64,000 nt of DNA from NCBI RefSeq assembly GCF_005871085.1, contig NZ_VAUP01000041.1, forward strand, positions 183,925-247,924, read 5' to 3'. Below the pieces are notes generated by a model that saw only the letters and a program-made list of their open reading frames with translations, searched no databases and was not told the DNA's origin. Positions 1 through 8,219 of this stretch are shown here, piece after piece. Position numbers and translations under genes: made by a program. The DNA is from Xanthobacter autotrophicus. Its GTDB lineage: Bacteria > Pseudomonadota > Alphaproteobacteria > Rhizobiales > Xanthobacteraceae. Within the stretch, counting starts at the first letter, position 1. Each line of letters begins with the position of its first letter.

Positions 1-1
1 G

Positions 2-919
<918 letters not shown>

Positions 920-955
920 GCGTCTCGGAGTGATCTGACCTGCGAAAGACCAAGC

Positions 956-989
956 GCCGGCCGTCCGAAGGGGCGGCCGGCTTTTTTTT
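956..989 (+). terminator. Rho-independent terminator after argG
   Basis: An 11-bp GC-rich stem (956-966 with 971-981, one G-T pair) has a GAAG loop and is followed by eight T residues. It is the classic intrinsic form and lies just downstream of the argG stop. Confidence 0.93.
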
Positions 990-997
990 GTGCCTCA

Positions 998-1036
998 TGC
1001 CATCGGCCTTTTGTCTTCGCCCGATGCCAAGTGGGT
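998..1036 (+). repeat. Intergenic structured repeat, copy D (left half only)
   Basis: The segment begins ATGCCATCGGCC and continues through CGATGCCAAGTGGG. It matches the left half of the copies at 4080 and 61120-61299, but the core and right hairpin are missing. It lies between the convergent ends of argG and the P-type ATPase. Recognition is by eye from shared sequence within this window. Confidence 0.6.
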
Positions 1037-1042
1037 AGGCCC

Positions 1043-2932
1043 TCACCCCTCCCCCGGCCCGGGGATCAGCACTCGCAGGGCGTTGAGGATCACCGCCACG
1101 TCGATGGCTTCCTGCAACAGCGCCCCCGCCACCGGCTCCAGAAGGCCGAAGGCCGCGGCCAGCATGCCCACGAGCGACAGGGCGATGCCCACGAACACGC
1201 TCTGCCGCGCGATGGCGAGCGCCCGCCGGGCGATGGCCATGGCTTCGGCGAGCCGATCCAGGCGGTCCACCAGCAGCACCACGTCCGCCACCTCGGCGGA
1301 GGCGGCGGCGCCGCGCGCGCCCAGCGCCACGCCCACGTCGGCGGCGGCCAGCGCCGGGGCGTCGTTGACCCCGTCCCCCACCATCATCACCGTGCCCGAG
1401 GCGAGCCGCGCATGAGCGCGGGCACGGGCATCGGTAACGTGGGAGACCTTGCCGCCGGGCTGAAGGTCGCCGGCCCAGCTGTCGAGGTCGAGGCTGCGGC
1501 CCAGCGCCTCCACCGCCTCCACCCGGTCGCCCGAAGCGAGGGCGATGTGGTCCACACCGCCGGCCCGGAGCGCCCGCACCATCTCGCCCGCATCGTCCCG
1601 CACCTGGTCGGCGAGAATGAGCAGGCCGGCAAAGCATCCGTCGATGGCCACCGCGACCACCGCGCTTGCCGCCGGCAGGCTGGCGCGCAGGGCGTCCCCG
1701 TCGCCGGTGGCCCGCGCCGCGACGAAGGCATAGCCGCCCACCGCCACCTCCCGGCCTTCCACCCGCCCGGTGACGCCGACACCGCCTTCTTCCTCCACAC
1801 ACTCCGGCACGGCGAGAGCGAGGCCGCGCGCCTTGGCCGCCGCCACCAGCGCCGCCGCCACCACATGGCTGGAGGCCTGGTCCAGCGCGGCGGCGAGGCG
1901 CAGCACCTCGTCGGGGGCGAAGTCCGGCGCGGCGCGGATCTCCTGAAGCTGGGCCCGGCCGTGGGTCAACGTACCGGTCTTGTCGATCACCAGCGCCCGC
2001 ACGGCGGCAAGCTTCTCCAGCGCGCCGCCGCTTTTCACCAGCACCCCGCGTTTGGCCGCCCGCGACAGGCCGGCCATGAGCGCCACCGGCACCGCGAGGA
2101 TGAGCGGGCACGGGGTCGCCACCACCAGCACCGCCAGCGCCCGACGCGGATCGCCGGAGAGGAACGCCGCCGCCAGCGCCAGCCCCAGTGACACCATCAG
2201 GAAGCCGAGGGCATAGCGGTCCGCGAGGCGCGCCATGGGGGCGCGGCTGGCGGCGGCGGCCTCCACCAGGCGGACGATGGCCGCATAGGTGCTCTCGTCC
2301 GCCGGCCTCAGCACCCGCACGTCGAAGGCGCCGCCCACGTTCACGGCGCCGGATGGCCCCTCCTCCCCCTCCTCGAGCCGCACCGGGTGCGCCTCGCCGG
2401 TGAGGGAGGACTGGTCGAGCACCGCCGGCCCGCCGCAGATGCGCCCGTCGGCGGGGATGGTGTCGCCTTGCCGCACCACGATGAGGTCGCCGCCCTTCAG
2501 CACCCCGATGGGGACCTCGCGCAGCGTGTCGCCCTCCCGCAGCAGTGCCGAGCGCGGGGCGCGGGCGGCGAGCGCGGTCATCTCCCGCCGGGCGCGGCCT
2601 TCGGCGAAGCGCTCCAGCTGCTGGCCGCCCGCATACATGAGGGCGACCACATTGCCCGCCAGCGGCTCGCCGAAGGCCAGCGCCGTGGCCATGGAGAGGG
2701 CCGCGAGCAGGTCGAGGCCGAACCGCCCTTCCCCCAGCGCCCGCGCGATGTCGAACACCAGCACCGCGAGCACCGGCAGGGTGCCGGCCACGAAGGCGAA
2801 GAACGCCGCGCGATCCTGCCCCGCCACCAGCAGGCCGAGGCCGACGACCAGGGGCAGCACGGCGGCCGTCAGCAGGAGGTAGCGGTTGCGCGCCAGGCCG
2901 ACGCCCATCACTGTCGGTGCCGCCCCGGGCAT
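1043..2932 (-). CDS. Heavy-metal-type P-type ATPase with a CPL membrane motif
   Basis: This is a cation-pumping P-type ATPase of about 629 aa in the inner membrane. It shows the actuator motif SLTGE, the phosphorylation site DKTGTLT (about residue 317) and the hinge motif GDGVNDAPAL. There is no N-terminal HMA/CxxC metal-binding domain. Two signature elements of P1B metal pumps differ from the textbook form: the sixth-helix motif is TPCPLIL (CPL, not CPC, CPH or SPC), and the usual SEHP of the nucleotide domain reads SSHV. The metal therefore cannot be assigned. ATG 2932 is preferred because AGGGAG sits 6 nt upstream; ATG 2956 is in frame. It is divergent from mbfA across about 100 bp holding an Irr-like operator, so iron-linked control is possible. 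Confidence 0.88.
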   Translation of the reverse strand: MPGAAPTVMGVGLARNRYLLLTAAVLPLVVGLGLLVAGQDRAAFFAFVAGTLPVLAVLVFDIARALGEGRFGLDLLAALSMATALAFGEPLAGNVVALMYAGGQQLERFAEGRARREMTALAARAPRSALLREGDTLREVPIGVLKGGDLIVVRQGDTIPADGRICGGPAVLDQSSLTGEAHPVRLEEGEEGPSGAVNVGGAFDVRVLRPADESTYAAIVRLVEAAAASRAPMARLADRYALGFLMVSLGLALAAAFLSGDPRRALAVLVVATPCPLILAVPVALMAGLSRAAKRGVLVKSGGALEKLAAVRALVIDKTGTLTHGRAQLQEIRAAPDFAPDEVLRLAAALDQASSHVVAAALVAAAKARGLALAVPECVEEEGGVGVTGRVEGREVAVGGYAFVAARATGDGDALRASLPAASAVVAVAIDGCFAGLLILADQVRDDAGEMVRALRAGGVDHIALASGDRVEAVEALGRSLDLDSWAGDLQPGGKVSHVTDARARAHARLASGTVMMVGDGVNDAPALAAADVGVALGARGAAASAEVADVVLLVDRLDRLAEAMAIARRALAIARQSVFVGIALSLVGMLAAAFGLLEPVAGALLQEAIDVAVILNALRVLIPGPGEG

Positions 2933-2988
2933 CCATCTCTCCCTGCCCGTGGCCATGCGGTCGCATTGCCTTTGCGAACCATCGCTAG

Positions 2989-3014
2989 TCTAATGATATT
3001 AGAAATATTCTAAT
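2989..3014. promoter_or_regulatory. Irr/ICE-type iron operator, three alternating half-sites
   Basis: A perfect inverted repeat ATTAGAA-ATA-TTCTAAT spans 2998-3014. A further half-site TCTAAT at 2989-2994 forms a second, overlapping palindrome CTAAT-GAT-ATTAG. The TTAGAA...TTCTAA core resembles the iron-control element bound by Irr in rhizobia, where mbfA is a known target. It ends 15 bp before the mbfA ATG and next to its GGAG ribosome site, suiting repression. It also faces the divergent ATPase gene. Binding by Irr is inferred. Confidence 0.75.
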
Positions 3015-3029
3015 TTGGAGTCATCCGGG

Positions 3030-4007
3030 ATGTCGCGCTTTTTCCCCGGGCGCCGTCGGTTCGCCGATCTGTCCGAACAGGAAATCCTCGCCCTCGCCAT
3101 CTCCTCGGAAGAGGACGACGCCTACACCTACACCGATTATGCCGAGACCCTGCGCAAAGACTATCCGGACACCGCCAAGGTGTTCGAGGCCATGGCGGCC
3201 CAGGAGCGCGGTCATGCCACCAGCCTCACCCGCGAATATGAGCGCCGCTACGGCCCCCACGTGCCGCTGATCCGGCGCGAGAGCATCGCCGGCTATTACC
3301 ATCGCCGCCCGGTGTGGGCGGTGGTCAATCTCGGCCTTGAGCGCGTCCGCGCTGAGGTCGGGCGGATGGAAGATGAATCCGCCAATTTCTACCTTCAGGC
3401 CAAGAAGAAGGCGACCGATCCCGGCACAGCTAAGCTGCTGGAAAGCCTCTATCAGACCGAATTGCAGCACGAGGAGATCGCCGGCGCGCTGGCCGACCGC
3501 TACCTGCCAGTGGACAAGCGTTCCGAGGAGAACGAGAAGGCCCACCGCCAGTTCGTGCTCACCTGGGTGCAGCCGGGCCTGGCCGGCCTCATGGACGGCT
3601 CGGTCTCCACCCTTGCCCCCATCTTCGCCACCGCCTTCGCCACCCAGGATTCCCACACCACCCTGCTGGTGGGCCTCGCCGCAGCGGTGGGCGCGGGCAT
3701 CTCCATGGGCTTCACCGAGGCGATCCACGACGACGGCGTCATCTCCGGCCGCGGCTCGCCCATCAAGCGCGGCATCGCCTCCGGCGTGATGACGGCGGTG
3801 GGCGGCCTCGGCCATGCCCTGCCCTACCTGATCCCCGAGTTCTGGACCGCGACGGTCATCGCCATCATCGTGGTGTTCATCGAACTCTGGGCCATCGCCT
3901 TCATCCAGAACCGCTTCATGGAAACGCCGTTCTGGCGCTCGGTGATGCAGGTGGTGCTGGGCGGCGCGCTGGTGCTGGCGGCAGGCATCTTCATCGGCGG
4001 CAGCTGA
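3030..4007 (+). CDS. mbfA: Membrane-bound ferritin / iron exporter, MbfA-like (erythrin-VIT1)
   Basis: About 325 aa. The N-terminal half is a rubrerythrin/ferritin-like di-iron domain: acidic EEDDAY near residue 25, QERGH, then TELQHEE. The C-terminal half (about 175-325) is a VIT1-type membrane domain with several helices, including FVLTWVQPGLAGLMDGSVST. In rhizobia MbfA exports ferrous iron and protects against iron and peroxide stress. ATG 3030 is chosen because GGAG at 3017-3020 is correctly spaced; a TTG at 3015 is in frame but overlaps the operator. The upstream Irr-like palindrome fits the known regulation of this family: repressed in low iron, expressed in high iron. Confidence 0.9.
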   Translation: MSRFFPGRRRFADLSEQEILALAISSEEDDAYTYTDYAETLRKDYPDTAKVFEAMAAQERGHATSLTREYERRYGPHVPLIRRESIAGYYHRRPVWAVVNLGLERVRAEVGRMEDESANFYLQAKKKATDPGTAKLLESLYQTELQHEEIAGALADRYLPVDKRSEENEKAHRQFVLTWVQPGLAGLMDGSVSTLAPIFATAFATQDSHTTLLVGLAAAVGAGISMGFTEAIHDDGVISGRGSPIKRGIASGVMTAVGGLGHALPYLIPEFWTATVIAIIVVFIELWAIAFIQNRFMETPFWRSVMQVVLGGALVLAAGIFIGGS

Positions 4008-4079
4008 CGCGGCGCACGCCGACGCAGCTTGCTCAAGATCATTGGCGCCATGGCCGCAAGGGTGCGAACCTTGCCCTTT

Positions 4080-4181
4080 ATACCATCGGCCTCGGTGTTC
4101 GACCGACGCCGAGCGGGTTACGCTCAAACGCCGCGCGGGCTTGACCGATGGCGGGTGAGCTTCTCTCACCCGCCATCGGTC
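4080..4181 (+). repeat. Intergenic structured repeat, copy A, with a 17-bp perfect hairpin
   Basis: The left part (ACCATCGGCCTCGG, TTCGACCGA) and core (GCCGCGCGGGCTTGACC) match the copies at 61120-61299. The right end is a hairpin with a 17-bp perfect stem (4143-4159 with 4165-4181) and a 5-nt loop. There is no T tract, so it is not a standard terminator. It ends 7 bp before the GGAGG ribosome site of the downstream alcohol dehydrogenase gene, so in mRNA it would lie right beside the translation start. Confidence 0.8.
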
Positions 4182-4198
4182 TATTCTCGGAGGTCCGC

Positions 4199-5182
4199 AT
4201 GCTCGCCATGGTCCTGAAGCGCAGCGGCGACAGGTTGGTCGCGCAGGAGCGGCCCGATCCCGTCGCGGGGCCGGGCGAGGTGGTGATCAAGGTCACCGCC
4301 TGCGGTGTCTGCCGCACCGACCTCCATGTGGTGGACGGCGAACTGCCCCAGACCCTGCTGCCCATCGTGCCCGGCCATGAGATCGTCGGGCGGGTGGCGG
4401 CCCTCGGCGCCGGTGTGTCCCATCTCAGGCTCGGGGAGCGGGTGGGCGTGGGCTGGCTTGGCCACGCCTGCGGCACCTGCCCCTATTGCGCCGCGCAGGA
4501 GGAAAACCTCTGCGACACCCCGGTCTTCACCGGCTGCACGCGGGATGGCGGCTTCGCCACCCACACGGCGGCGGATGCCAGCTTCGTCTATCCCCTCGGC
4601 GAAGGGGGTGACGACACCGCGCTGGCGCCGTTGCTCTGCGCCGGCCTCATCGGCTGGCGCACCCTGAAGATGGCGGGGGAGGGACGGCGCCTCGGCCTCT
4701 ACGGTTTCGGCGCGGCGGCGCACATCATCGCCCAGGTGGCCCGCTTTCAGGGCCGGGAGATCTATGCCTTCACCCGGCCCGGGGATGAGGCGGCGCAGGA
4801 TTTCGCCCGTTCCCTCGGCGCCGTCTATGCCGGCCCCTCCGACGCCCCCGCTCCCGAGCTGCTGGACGCCGCCCTCATCTTCGCCCCGGCGGGGGAGCTG
4901 GTGCCGCAGGCGCTACGGGCGGTGCGAAAGGGCGGGCGCGTGGTGTGCGGCGGCATCCACATGAGCGACATCCCCTCCTTCCCCTACCGATGGCTGTGGG
5001 AGGAGCGAAAGATCCTGTCGGTGGCGAACCTGACCCGGGCGGACGCCCACGAATTCCTGGCGCTGGCACCCAAGGCCGGCGTCACCACCCATGTGACGCC
5101 CTACCCGCTGGCACAGGCCAACGAAGCCCTCGACGACCTGCGTCACGGCCGGCTCAAGGGCGCGGCCGTGCTGGTGCCGTGA
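4199..5182 (+). CDS. Zinc-dependent alcohol dehydrogenase family protein
   Basis: A medium-chain (MDR) NAD(P)-dependent alcohol dehydrogenase of 327 aa in the cytosol. Catalytic zinc ligands are visible in CGVCRTDLH and PGHEIVG. The structural zinc loop has the usual four cysteines (ACGTCPYCAAQEENLC). The coenzyme domain carries GFGAAAHI in place of the more common GxGxxG. ATG 4199 follows GGAGG by 5 nt. Substrate is unknown; the sequence resembles AdhA-like primary alcohol dehydrogenases. It converges on phaC with 19 bp between the stops and no obvious terminator. Confidence 0.9.
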   Translation: MLAMVLKRSGDRLVAQERPDPVAGPGEVVIKVTACGVCRTDLHVVDGELPQTLLPIVPGHEIVGRVAALGAGVSHLRLGERVGVGWLGHACGTCPYCAAQEENLCDTPVFTGCTRDGGFATHTAADASFVYPLGEGGDDTALAPLLCAGLIGWRTLKMAGEGRRLGLYGFGAAAHIIAQVARFQGREIYAFTRPGDEAAQDFARSLGAVYAGPSDAPAPELLDAALIFAPAGELVPQALRAVRKGGRVVCGGIHMSDIPSFPYRWLWEERKILSVANLTRADAHEFLALAPKAGVTTHVTPYPLAQANEALDDLRHGRLKGAAVLVP

Positions 5183-5201
5183 CCCCCGGAGCGGGAAGCC
5201 C

Positions 5202-7157
5202 TCAGCGCTGCATCACATAGGTGCCCGGCGCCGGGCCGAGCGCGGGATAGCCGGGGCCGCCGATCTTCGGCAGGCCCACCGGCCCGGTGGAGCGCGCTGC
5301 CAGCCAGGCCTCCCAGGCGAGCCACCAGGAACCATCCTGCGGCTTCGTCGCCTCCATCCATTCGTCCGGACCCAGGTGCATGTCGCCATACCGGGTCTCA
5401 TGCAGGCGGAAGTGCCGGTGCTTGTGCCCCGGCTCGCTCACGATGCCCGCATTGTGCCCGCCGGAGGTGAGCACGAAGGTCACGTCGGTGTCGGTGAGCT
5501 GGTGGATCTTGAACACCGACCGCCACGGCGCCACGTGGTCCCGCTCGGTGCCCACCACGAACAGGGGCACCCGGATATCCAGCAGCGACACCGGCCGCCC
5601 GTCCACGCGATAGCGGCCGGCGGCGAGGTCATTGTCGAGGAAGAAGAAGCGCAGATAGTCCGAATGCATGCGATAGGGCATGCGGGTCGCGTCGGCGTTC
5701 CAGGCCATGAGGTCGTTCATGGGCGCGCGCTCGCCCATGAGATATTCGTGGACGAGGCGCGACCAGACGAGGTCGTTGGAGCGCAGCATCTGGAATGCCC
5801 CGGCCATCTGCCCGGCGGCGAGATAGCCCTGGTCCCACATCATGCTTTCCAGCGTATAGAGCTCGCTGGGATCGACGAAGAGCTGGAGTTCGCCCGCCTC
5901 GGAGAAGTCGGTCTGCGCCGCCAGAAGCGTGACCGAAGCAAGCCGCGCATCGTTGGCGCGCGCCATGGCGGCGGCGGCCACCGACAGGAGCGTGCCGCCG
6001 AGGCAATAGCCCGCCGCATGCACCTTGCTGCCGGGCACGATGGCCTCGATGGCCTCAAGCGCCGCCATGACGCCCTGCGTCCGGTAGTCGTCGAAGCCGA
6101 GGTGACGGTCCTCCTGGGTCACGTTCCGCCACGAGATGCAGAACACCGTGTGGCCCTTCGAAACCAGATGGCGCACCAGCGAGTTCTCGGGCGACAGGTC
6201 CAGGATGTAATATTTCATGATCCAGGCCGGCACGATCAGCACCGGCTCGGCCGCCACCTCGCTGGTGGTCGCGCGATACTGGATCAATTCGATGAGGTGG
6301 TTGCGGAAGACCACTTCGCCGGGCGTCACCGCCACGTTCTGCCCCGGAGCGAAGGCTTCCGCCCCCACCGGCGGCGCGTCGCTCGCCTTGCGGGCGAAAT
6401 CGGCCAGCGCGTTGCGGACACCCTCCACGAAATTCATCCCGCCCGTCTCCCGGGTGCGGCGGATGACCTCCGGATTGGTGAGGGGCGAGTTGGAGGGCGA
6501 GAACACGTCCAGTAATTGCCGCGCCATGAAGGCCACCAGCGCCTCGTCATGGGGCTTGACGCCGGGCACGCCATGGGTGGCGTTGTGCCACCACTGCTGG
6601 TTCAGCAGGAAGCCCTGGTACCAGAGGCGAAAGGGCCAGTCCTGCCACACCGGGGCGCTGAAGCGGTCGTCGCCCGGCAGAGGGGTGATGCAATTGGGCA
6701 AGGTCCGGTCGAGGCTGGAAGCCACCGCATAGGAGGCGAACCGCGACGCCTTGCGCCACGCCTTCAGCGCCAGCTCCGCCCGCTTGCCGGGGGCCGCTGC
6801 CAGATGCATCCACCAGTCGAGATAGGCCAGCGACAGCGCCGCCGGCGACATGCCGCTGGTAGCCCGCGCCACCAGCGCGGCCGCCGCCCGGTCCACAGCG
6901 CGGAACGCCTCGGGACCGGAACCCCGGTCGAAATCCTCGTCGTCCTGGCAAGTCATGCGCGCCCACACCTGCGCCAGCATCCGGGCGGACTCCGGCAGGC
7001 GGGAGAAATCCAGGGCGGGACGCTCCGGCACGGACGCGGGGGACGAAGAAGCGGACGGAGCCGCGACCAGCCCGGCTTTCGGGGCCACCCCGACGGGCGC
7101 CTCCGATGGCGCTGTCGGGACGAGGGTCAAGGACGGAACGCGGGTTTCGAGGGGCAT
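5202..7157 (-). CDS. phaC: Class I-type polyhydroxyalkanoate synthase
   Basis: Polymerises (R)-3-hydroxyacyl-CoA into PHA at the granule surface. About 651 aa. The N-terminal 60 residues are Pro/Ala/Ser-rich, followed by the PhaC N domain (WQDWPFRLWYQGFLLNQQWW) and the alpha/beta-hydrolase core. The modified lipase box is GYCLGGT with the nucleophilic Cys. The catalytic Asp is probably in GTERDHVAPW and the His in SGGHNAG. ATG 7157 is the conservative start; GTG 7211 is also possible, with AAGGA 6 nt upstream, and would add an Arg-rich 18-residue lead. It is the last gene of a minus-strand string and has an FNR/FixK-like box upstream. Confidence 0.94.
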   Translation of the reverse strand: MPLETRVPSLTLVPTAPSEAPVGVAPKAGLVAAPSASSSPASVPERPALDFSRLPESARMLAQVWARMTCQDDEDFDRGSGPEAFRAVDRAAAALVARATSGMSPAALSLAYLDWWMHLAAAPGKRAELALKAWRKASRFASYAVASSLDRTLPNCITPLPGDDRFSAPVWQDWPFRLWYQGFLLNQQWWHNATHGVPGVKPHDEALVAFMARQLLDVFSPSNSPLTNPEVIRRTRETGGMNFVEGVRNALADFARKASDAPPVGAEAFAPGQNVAVTPGEVVFRNHLIELIQYRATTSEVAAEPVLIVPAWIMKYYILDLSPENSLVRHLVSKGHTVFCISWRNVTQEDRHLGFDDYRTQGVMAALEAIEAIVPGSKVHAAGYCLGGTLLSVAAAAMARANDARLASVTLLAAQTDFSEAGELQLFVDPSELYTLESMMWDQGYLAAGQMAGAFQMLRSNDLVWSRLVHEYLMGERAPMNDLMAWNADATRMPYRMHSDYLRFFFLDNDLAAGRYRVDGRPVSLLDIRVPLFVVGTERDHVAPWRSVFKIHQLTDTDVTFVLTSGGHNAGIVSEPGHKHRHFRLHETRYGDMHLGPDEWMEATKPQDGSWWLAWEAWLAARSTGPVGLPKIGGPGYPALGPAPGTYVMQR

Positions 7158-7300
7158 CGGCCGGTCTCTTCGCAAACTCGGGAGCCGCCGGGCGGGTCGC
7201 CAGCGGCGCACATCTGTTCCTTGCCCGTGCTCGGGGCGCTTTCATGGCGCGGGAGAGGGCGATCCAAAGATAGAGCATGCGCGACGCCGATTAAGGCACC

Positions 7301-7314
7301 TTGACCCTCATCAA
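7301..7314 (-). promoter_or_regulatory. FNR/FixK-type box upstream of phaC
   Basis: On the minus strand the sequence is TTGAT-GAGG-GTCAA, matching the TTGAY-N4-RTCAA consensus of FNR/FixK regulators. It overlaps the stop codon of the upstream CHAD gene. Its centre lies about 150 bp before ATG 7157 and about 96 bp before GTG 7211. A possible -10 (TATCTT, about 7272-7267) lies downstream. It suggests oxygen-responsive transcription of phaC separate from the longer operon. Confidence 0.6.
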
Positions 7315-8216
7315 ATGGATGCGACCGGCCCGAGAGACTTCCGATAGCGCGCAAGAAACGCCTTGGGCCGCAGCCGGAACAGCGCCTTGTGCCGGCGCTC
7401 GGCCTTCTTCTTCAGCCGCTTCTGGGCGAGGCCCATGGCGAAGTCGAGCCGGAGCCGCGTCCCCTCCGCCAGATCCGGTGCGCTCTGAAGCATGGGGCGC
7501 AGGATCTCGATATCCTGATGGGCGCCCAATATGTCCCGCAGGCGCTGCGCCTTGCGGGCGCGCTTGGCCCCCCGCCCCCCGAAGGCGGAGGCGATGAAGC
7601 TCATCTGGTAGCGATGGGCCACCACCCTTTTGCGGGTCTCGTGCAGGACGTGCGGGTCGGCGAAGTGCGCGCGCCGGGCCTGGCGGTAGGCTTTCACAAG
7701 CCCGGCCCCCACGTCGGCGGCGGCCACTTCGGCACCGAAATCCCCCGCGAGCGTTGCCCGCACCTCGGCCCCGAAGGCGGTGAGGGCGGCGCGATGGCGC
7801 TCGGCCTCCTCTGGCGGCTCCGCATCGGGACCGATGGCGGCACGGGCATCCGCCGCGTCGCAGGCGATGAGCAGGCCGGCGGCCTCGATCACGTCGATGG
7901 CCTCGAAGGCCGCCGCCTTGTCGCGGGCGCCGGACAGGGCACGCGCCACCTCCGCCGTATGGCGGCGCAGGGCCGAAGCGGTCTCGCCGGGCACGAGGCG
8001 CAGCAGGGCCCGCAATTCCTTCATGGCCTTGCGGGCGTCATGGACCATCTCCACCGGGTCCGGATCCTCGATCGCCTCCTTCAGGGTGTCGAGCACGTCG
8101 ATGAGCGCGAACACCAGCGCCTGTCCTGCCGCCGAGGCGGGGGCCGGGGCCACAGCGGGGCCGGCGGTGTCCGGTTGCGCATCCATCTGCGGTTCAGCGT
8201 CCTGTCCAGATCCCAT
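7311..8216 (-). CDS. CHAD-domain protein
   Basis: 301 aa, almost all one CHAD (conserved histidine alpha-helical) domain. It shows the paired basic helices VHDARKAMKELRALLRLV near residue 50 and HETRKRVVAHRYQMSF plus RKAQRLRDILGAHQD in the second half. There is no CYTH or triphosphatase domain. CHAD proteins bind polyphosphate through these His/Arg/Lys-rich helices, and some associate with polyphosphate or PHA granules in Ralstonia. Its position between a thiolase (3 bp) and phaC fits a granule-associated role, which is inference. ATG 8216 has AGGA 7 nt upstream. Confidence 0.88.
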   Translation of the reverse strand: MGSGQDAEPQMDAQPDTAGPAVAPAPASAAGQALVFALIDVLDTLKEAIEDPDPVEMVHDARKAMKELRALLRLVPGETASALRRHTAEVARALSGARDKAAAFEAIDVIEAAGLLIACDAADARAAIGPDAEPPEEAERHRAALTAFGAEVRATLAGDFGAEVAAADVGAGLVKAYRQARRAHFADPHVLHETRKRVVAHRYQMSFIASAFGGRGAKRARKAQRLRDILGAHQDIEILRPMLQSAPDLAEGTRLRLDFAMGLAQKRLKKKAERRHKALFRLRPKAFLARYRKSLGPVASI

Positions 8217-8219
8217 CCT

